This document shows, in pieces, positions 31,392 through 33,634 of a DNA stretch of 33,634 bases (the stretch's first letter is position 1; the number at the start of each line of letters is the position of its first letter). Below the pieces are notes generated by a model. That model saw nothing but the letters and a program-made list of their open reading frames with translations, did not search any database and had not been told where the DNA came from. Origin of the DNA: Deltaproteobacteria bacterium (GTDB lineage Bacteria > Desulfobacterota > Syntrophia > Syntrophales > UBA2210); the NCBI GenBank assembly GCA_019313385.1, contig JAFDBG010000031.1, positions 1 through 33,634 on the forward strand. The letters are read 5' to 3'. Position numbers and translations under genes: made by a program.

Positions 31392-32867
31392 ATGAATGTA
31401 TTTAAAGCGCTTCTTCCAGGGCTGCTCGTGGCCCAGATTATAGCCACCATACAGGTTTACCTGTCCAATGCTGGCCTTTACCGTGCCTTCGTGGCCATGA
31501 GGGAAGCCGGCTATCTCGTGGTGCCCAACCAGAATGCCGTGCATTACCTGAAGGAATTTGCACCCGCTTTTTTCGGGGGCCTGTTTTTCACGCTGACCGT
31601 GGGGGCTGGCCTTTCTCTTCTGACTCTTGCCGCGGTATGGACATGGGATCGCGTCTTCTCCCGGAGCAGGATTTTCATGAGCCTTCTCCTTCTGTCCTGG
31701 GTGGGGTGCCTTTTATGGATAAATTCTCACGGTTTCTCCACCGCTGCCACTGCGTATTTTGTCTTTGTGCCTGTCGTGGTTTCAATGTCCACACTGAAAT
31801 GGATGCCCGCACGGTTCCGGCAGAAGACCCTGTCAGGAGAACTTGTCCCCGTTATTCCTCTCCTGCTCCTGGCGCTTCTGTGGTTGCCCCGTGCCGGTGG
31901 CGACATGTTTCTCGACATCAGGGACAATCTCCTCCTGTCCAATTCTTTTGGAACAAAGATCAGCGACTTCTATTACGGGTACACGCTGTATCCCGCGGAA
32001 GCCTTTAAATCCCTGGATCAGAAGACACTCAGGACGTGCAGGCTTGAAGGCATAAAGGATGAGTCCACGGTAAAGCTGCTGGAAAAGGAACTGCTCAAAC
32101 ACGACTATCTTAATATAAGAGGATATTCGAAGGCGGATCTGGAGATAATAGAAGAAGGCGGCATGCTCGTATTCAGAAACAGAGGGAATACGATTCTTCG
32201 GACCGCGTCCGAGGATTTTCTTGCCGCGCCCGGGGAGATGTTGAGAGAATTTTCCCTGAAGAGCGACAGGCATTCTTTCTTTCGGAAGTTTACCTTTTTC
32301 TGTCTTCTGACAGGGTCTCCCGTCATCCTCTATGTCGCACTTTATGCCCTGTTTCGTATCGTATTTAGACTTTTCATGGCCCCCAAAAAGTCTTCTGTCG
32401 CAGCCTCTATTCTCTGTGTTACAATCGTGGCAGTCATTCTCTCCTCACTCTACTTTGCCGGCAGAAAGACAACAGAAGTGGACAATCTGTCTGAAACTAT
32501 GGAGTCCGGGCACTGGCGGCAGAGAGTCATGGCCCTGAAGATTGTGGAGCAGAAAGGAATGGAGATAGGCAACTTTAGGGCTTATAAAAAGATGCTGAAA
32601 AGTCCCTATATACCTGAGCGTTACTGGCTAACAAAGGCAATGGGTAAAAGCCGGAAAACGGAGACTTACAATGACCTACGGTTCTTGCTGAATGACCCCA
32701 ATCAAAATGTGGTCTGCATGGCCTTTTATGCCCTGGGAGAGAGAAAAGATCCAGGCGCTGTCGGGGAGATCATAAAGAGGATTTCGACATCCGGCGACTG
32801 GTACAGCCAGCAATATGCCTACAGAGCGCTGAGGAGACTTGGATGGAAGCAGACAGGATCGAAATAA
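31392..32867 (+). CDS. Membrane protein with C-terminal HEAT-like repeats
   Basis: A 491-residue integral membrane protein I cannot name. About four helices occur in the first 170 residues (LLPGLLVAQIIATIQVYLS, AFFGGLFFTLTVGAGLSLLT, FMSLLLLSWVGCLLWINS, LVPVIPLLLLALLWLP). An extracytoplasmic domain spans about 175-290, one helix FFCLLTGSPVILYVALYALF near 305 and another near 345 (SILCVTIVAVILSSLYFAG). The last ~120 residues have paired helices with HEAT-type pattern (RQRVMALKIVEQKG, NQNVVCMAFYALGERKDPGA, YSQQYAYRALRRLG). It overlaps the next gene by 25 bases, so the two are a translationally coupled pair. The start lacks a good ribosome-binding site. Function unknown. Confidence 0.78.
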   Translation: MNVFKALLPGLLVAQIIATIQVYLSNAGLYRAFVAMREAGYLVVPNQNAVHYLKEFAPAFFGGLFFTLTVGAGLSLLTLAAVWTWDRVFSRSRIFMSLLLLSWVGCLLWINSHGFSTAATAYFVFVPVVVSMSTLKWMPARFRQKTLSGELVPVIPLLLLALLWLPRAGGDMFLDIRDNLLLSNSFGTKISDFYYGYTLYPAEAFKSLDQKTLRTCRLEGIKDESTVKLLEKELLKHDYLNIRGYSKADLEIIEEGGMLVFRNRGNTILRTASEDFLAAPGEMLREFSLKSDRHSFFRKFTFFCLLTGSPVILYVALYALFRIVFRLFMAPKKSSVAASILCVTIVAVILSSLYFAGRKTTEVDNLSETMESGHWRQRVMALKIVEQKGMEIGNFRAYKKMLKSPYIPERYWLTKAMGKSRKTETYNDLRFLLNDPNQNVVCMAFYALGERKDPGAVGEIIKRISTSGDWYSQQYAYRALRRLGWKQTGSK

Positions 32868-33487
32868 AGACAGTCCTCATTTCCGTTGCGGTGGTCGTTG
32901 TGATTGAGACGATCGTGGGCATTGCTGCCTCAACGGGCGCATATTCCTCGATACTTTTTTTGGGAACTGCGCGTTTTCTTGAGGCAGTTCTGATTGTGCT
33001 GATCGTTTCGACCCGGGAAAGTGGACTGTCCCCCATAGGCCTGGCCCCGTCCAGCATATTTTCCGGGCTGAAAAGGGGGCTTGTCTGGTCGACCGGTTTT
33101 GGGATAATCGTGTTTCTTGTCGCTGTGGTGTCCTTTGCCGGCGGCATCAATCCCATTGGGCTGATACACACCAGCTTTCCGGCAGGCCGGAGCGAGATCA
33201 CCCCCTTTTTCCTTATCGGAGGCATGATATCGCCCGTGGCGGAGGAGATCTTCTTCAGGGGGATAATATACAGGTTTTTCAGAAAGTGGGGGGTCTTTAC
33301 TGCCGTGGCGCTGAGTACGCTGGTGTTTGTCCTGGCTCATCCCGCAGGCTCCAGGTTTTTCCTGTCCCAGATAGTGGGCGGAATACTTTTTGCGCTGGCC
33401 TACGAGAAAGAGGGAAACCTGACAGTCCCCATAACCATCCACATCTTGGGCAATATCGCCATTTTCAGCCTTTCGCTGGGCTACTGA
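32843..33487 (+). CDS. CPBP-family (CAAX-type) intramembrane protease
   Basis: A 214-residue polytopic protein with about six to seven hydrophobic segments. It holds the glutamate protease motifs of PF02517: EEIFFRG in PVAEEIFFRGIIYRFFRKWG (motif 1), LVFVLAHPAG (motif 2, His) and HILGNIAIF (motif 4). Such proteases cleave within membranes or act as sortase-like processing enzymes. ATG 32843 is inside the end of the previous gene, preceded by GAGGAG, indicating coupled expression with the HEAT-like protein. Its substrate is unknown. Location next to a T2SS operon is notable because known members of this superfamily process C-terminal tails of secreted proteins in related bacteria. Confidence 0.9.
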   Translation: MEADRIEIKTVLISVAVVVVIETIVGIAASTGAYSSILFLGTARFLEAVLIVLIVSTRESGLSPIGLAPSSIFSGLKRGLVWSTGFGIIVFLVAVVSFAGGINPIGLIHTSFPAGRSEITPFFLIGGMISPVAEEIFFRGIIYRFFRKWGVFTAVALSTLVFVLAHPAGSRFFLSQIVGGILFALAYEKEGNLTVPITIHILGNIAIFSLSLGY

Positions 33488-33634
33488 AGTTGTCCCTACC
33501 CAATTTCGGACGCTGGCGATGTCGGTGTTAAATCTTGCATAGTGAATAATATTTCGACGAAATCGGCTGATTTTGTTAAAAGACCGGTGTGGGAAACCAA
33601 TGGCCCCCCATCACCCGGCTATCCTATGGTCGCT
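33488..33634. other. Intergenic end of window
   Basis: No gene, repeat or convincing terminator is visible in the last 147 bases. Confidence 0.3.

Overview
The window looks like chromosome from a Gram-negative, anaerobic, beta-oxidising bacterium of the former Deltaproteobacteria (Desulfobacterota, perhaps a Syntrophus-like lineage). The evidence is a fatty or aromatic acyl-CoA degradation cluster next to an acetate-type carboxylate transporter, a Geobacter-style type II secretion (T2SS) operon containing gspA, gspN and a PilM-like gspL, a minimal MlaEFD lipid-transport set, and 'GTCATTCC...GGAATGAC' intergenic repeats. This taxonomic placement is inferred from gene content only.

Layout. (1) 1-5581, plus strand: tail of an upstream gene, a DUF35 zinc-ribbon/OB protein, an AMP-forming acyl-CoA synthetase, an acyl-CoA dehydrogenase, and a hydroxyacyl-CoA dehydrogenase/enoyl-CoA hydratase fusion. 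Together they activate an acid and carry it through the first oxidation, hydration and second oxidation of beta-oxidation. (2) 5582-7570: a MITE-like repeat, an acetate/succinate-family permease with its terminator, and ihfA and tRNA-Thr(CGU) on the minus strand. (3) 7771-16784, plus strand: a long envelope operon of alanine racemase with an unrecognised C-terminal domain, a first D-Ala-D-Ala ligase-like gene, an outer-membrane barrel protein, a second ligase paralogue with altered active-site residues, mlaE, mlaF, an mlaD with a long C-terminal beta-rich domain, and a DUF4384-type secreted protein. (4) 16827-17916: an HExxH protein with its own promoter, a second MITE-like repeat, and an FmdB-type zinc ribbon protein. 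(5) 31206-17985, minus strand: a T2SS operon in the order gspI, inserted AAA/DUF4143 ATPase, gspJ, gspK, gspL, gspM, gspN, inserted four-helix-bundle gene, gspC, gspA, TPR/GspB-like, gspD, gspE. (6) 31392-33487, plus strand: a membrane/HEAT-like protein overlapping a CPBP (CAAX-type) intramembrane protease.

The most unusual features are these. The second Ddl paralogue naturally carries Phe where E. coli DdlB has Tyr216 and Cys where it has Ser150; the Phe is the residue found in D-Ala-D-lactate ligases. It sits in one apparent operon with an alr fusion, an outer-membrane protein and MlaEFD. In the T2SS operon nearly every gene junction carries degenerate tandem repeats with a 7-bp period, and stop codons often lie inside them. 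Both gspD and gspK appear broken by internal deletions that shift the frame, and the operon holds two foreign-looking insertions, one bounded by a C14 tract. gspF, gspG, gspH and the prepilin peptidase are absent from the window.
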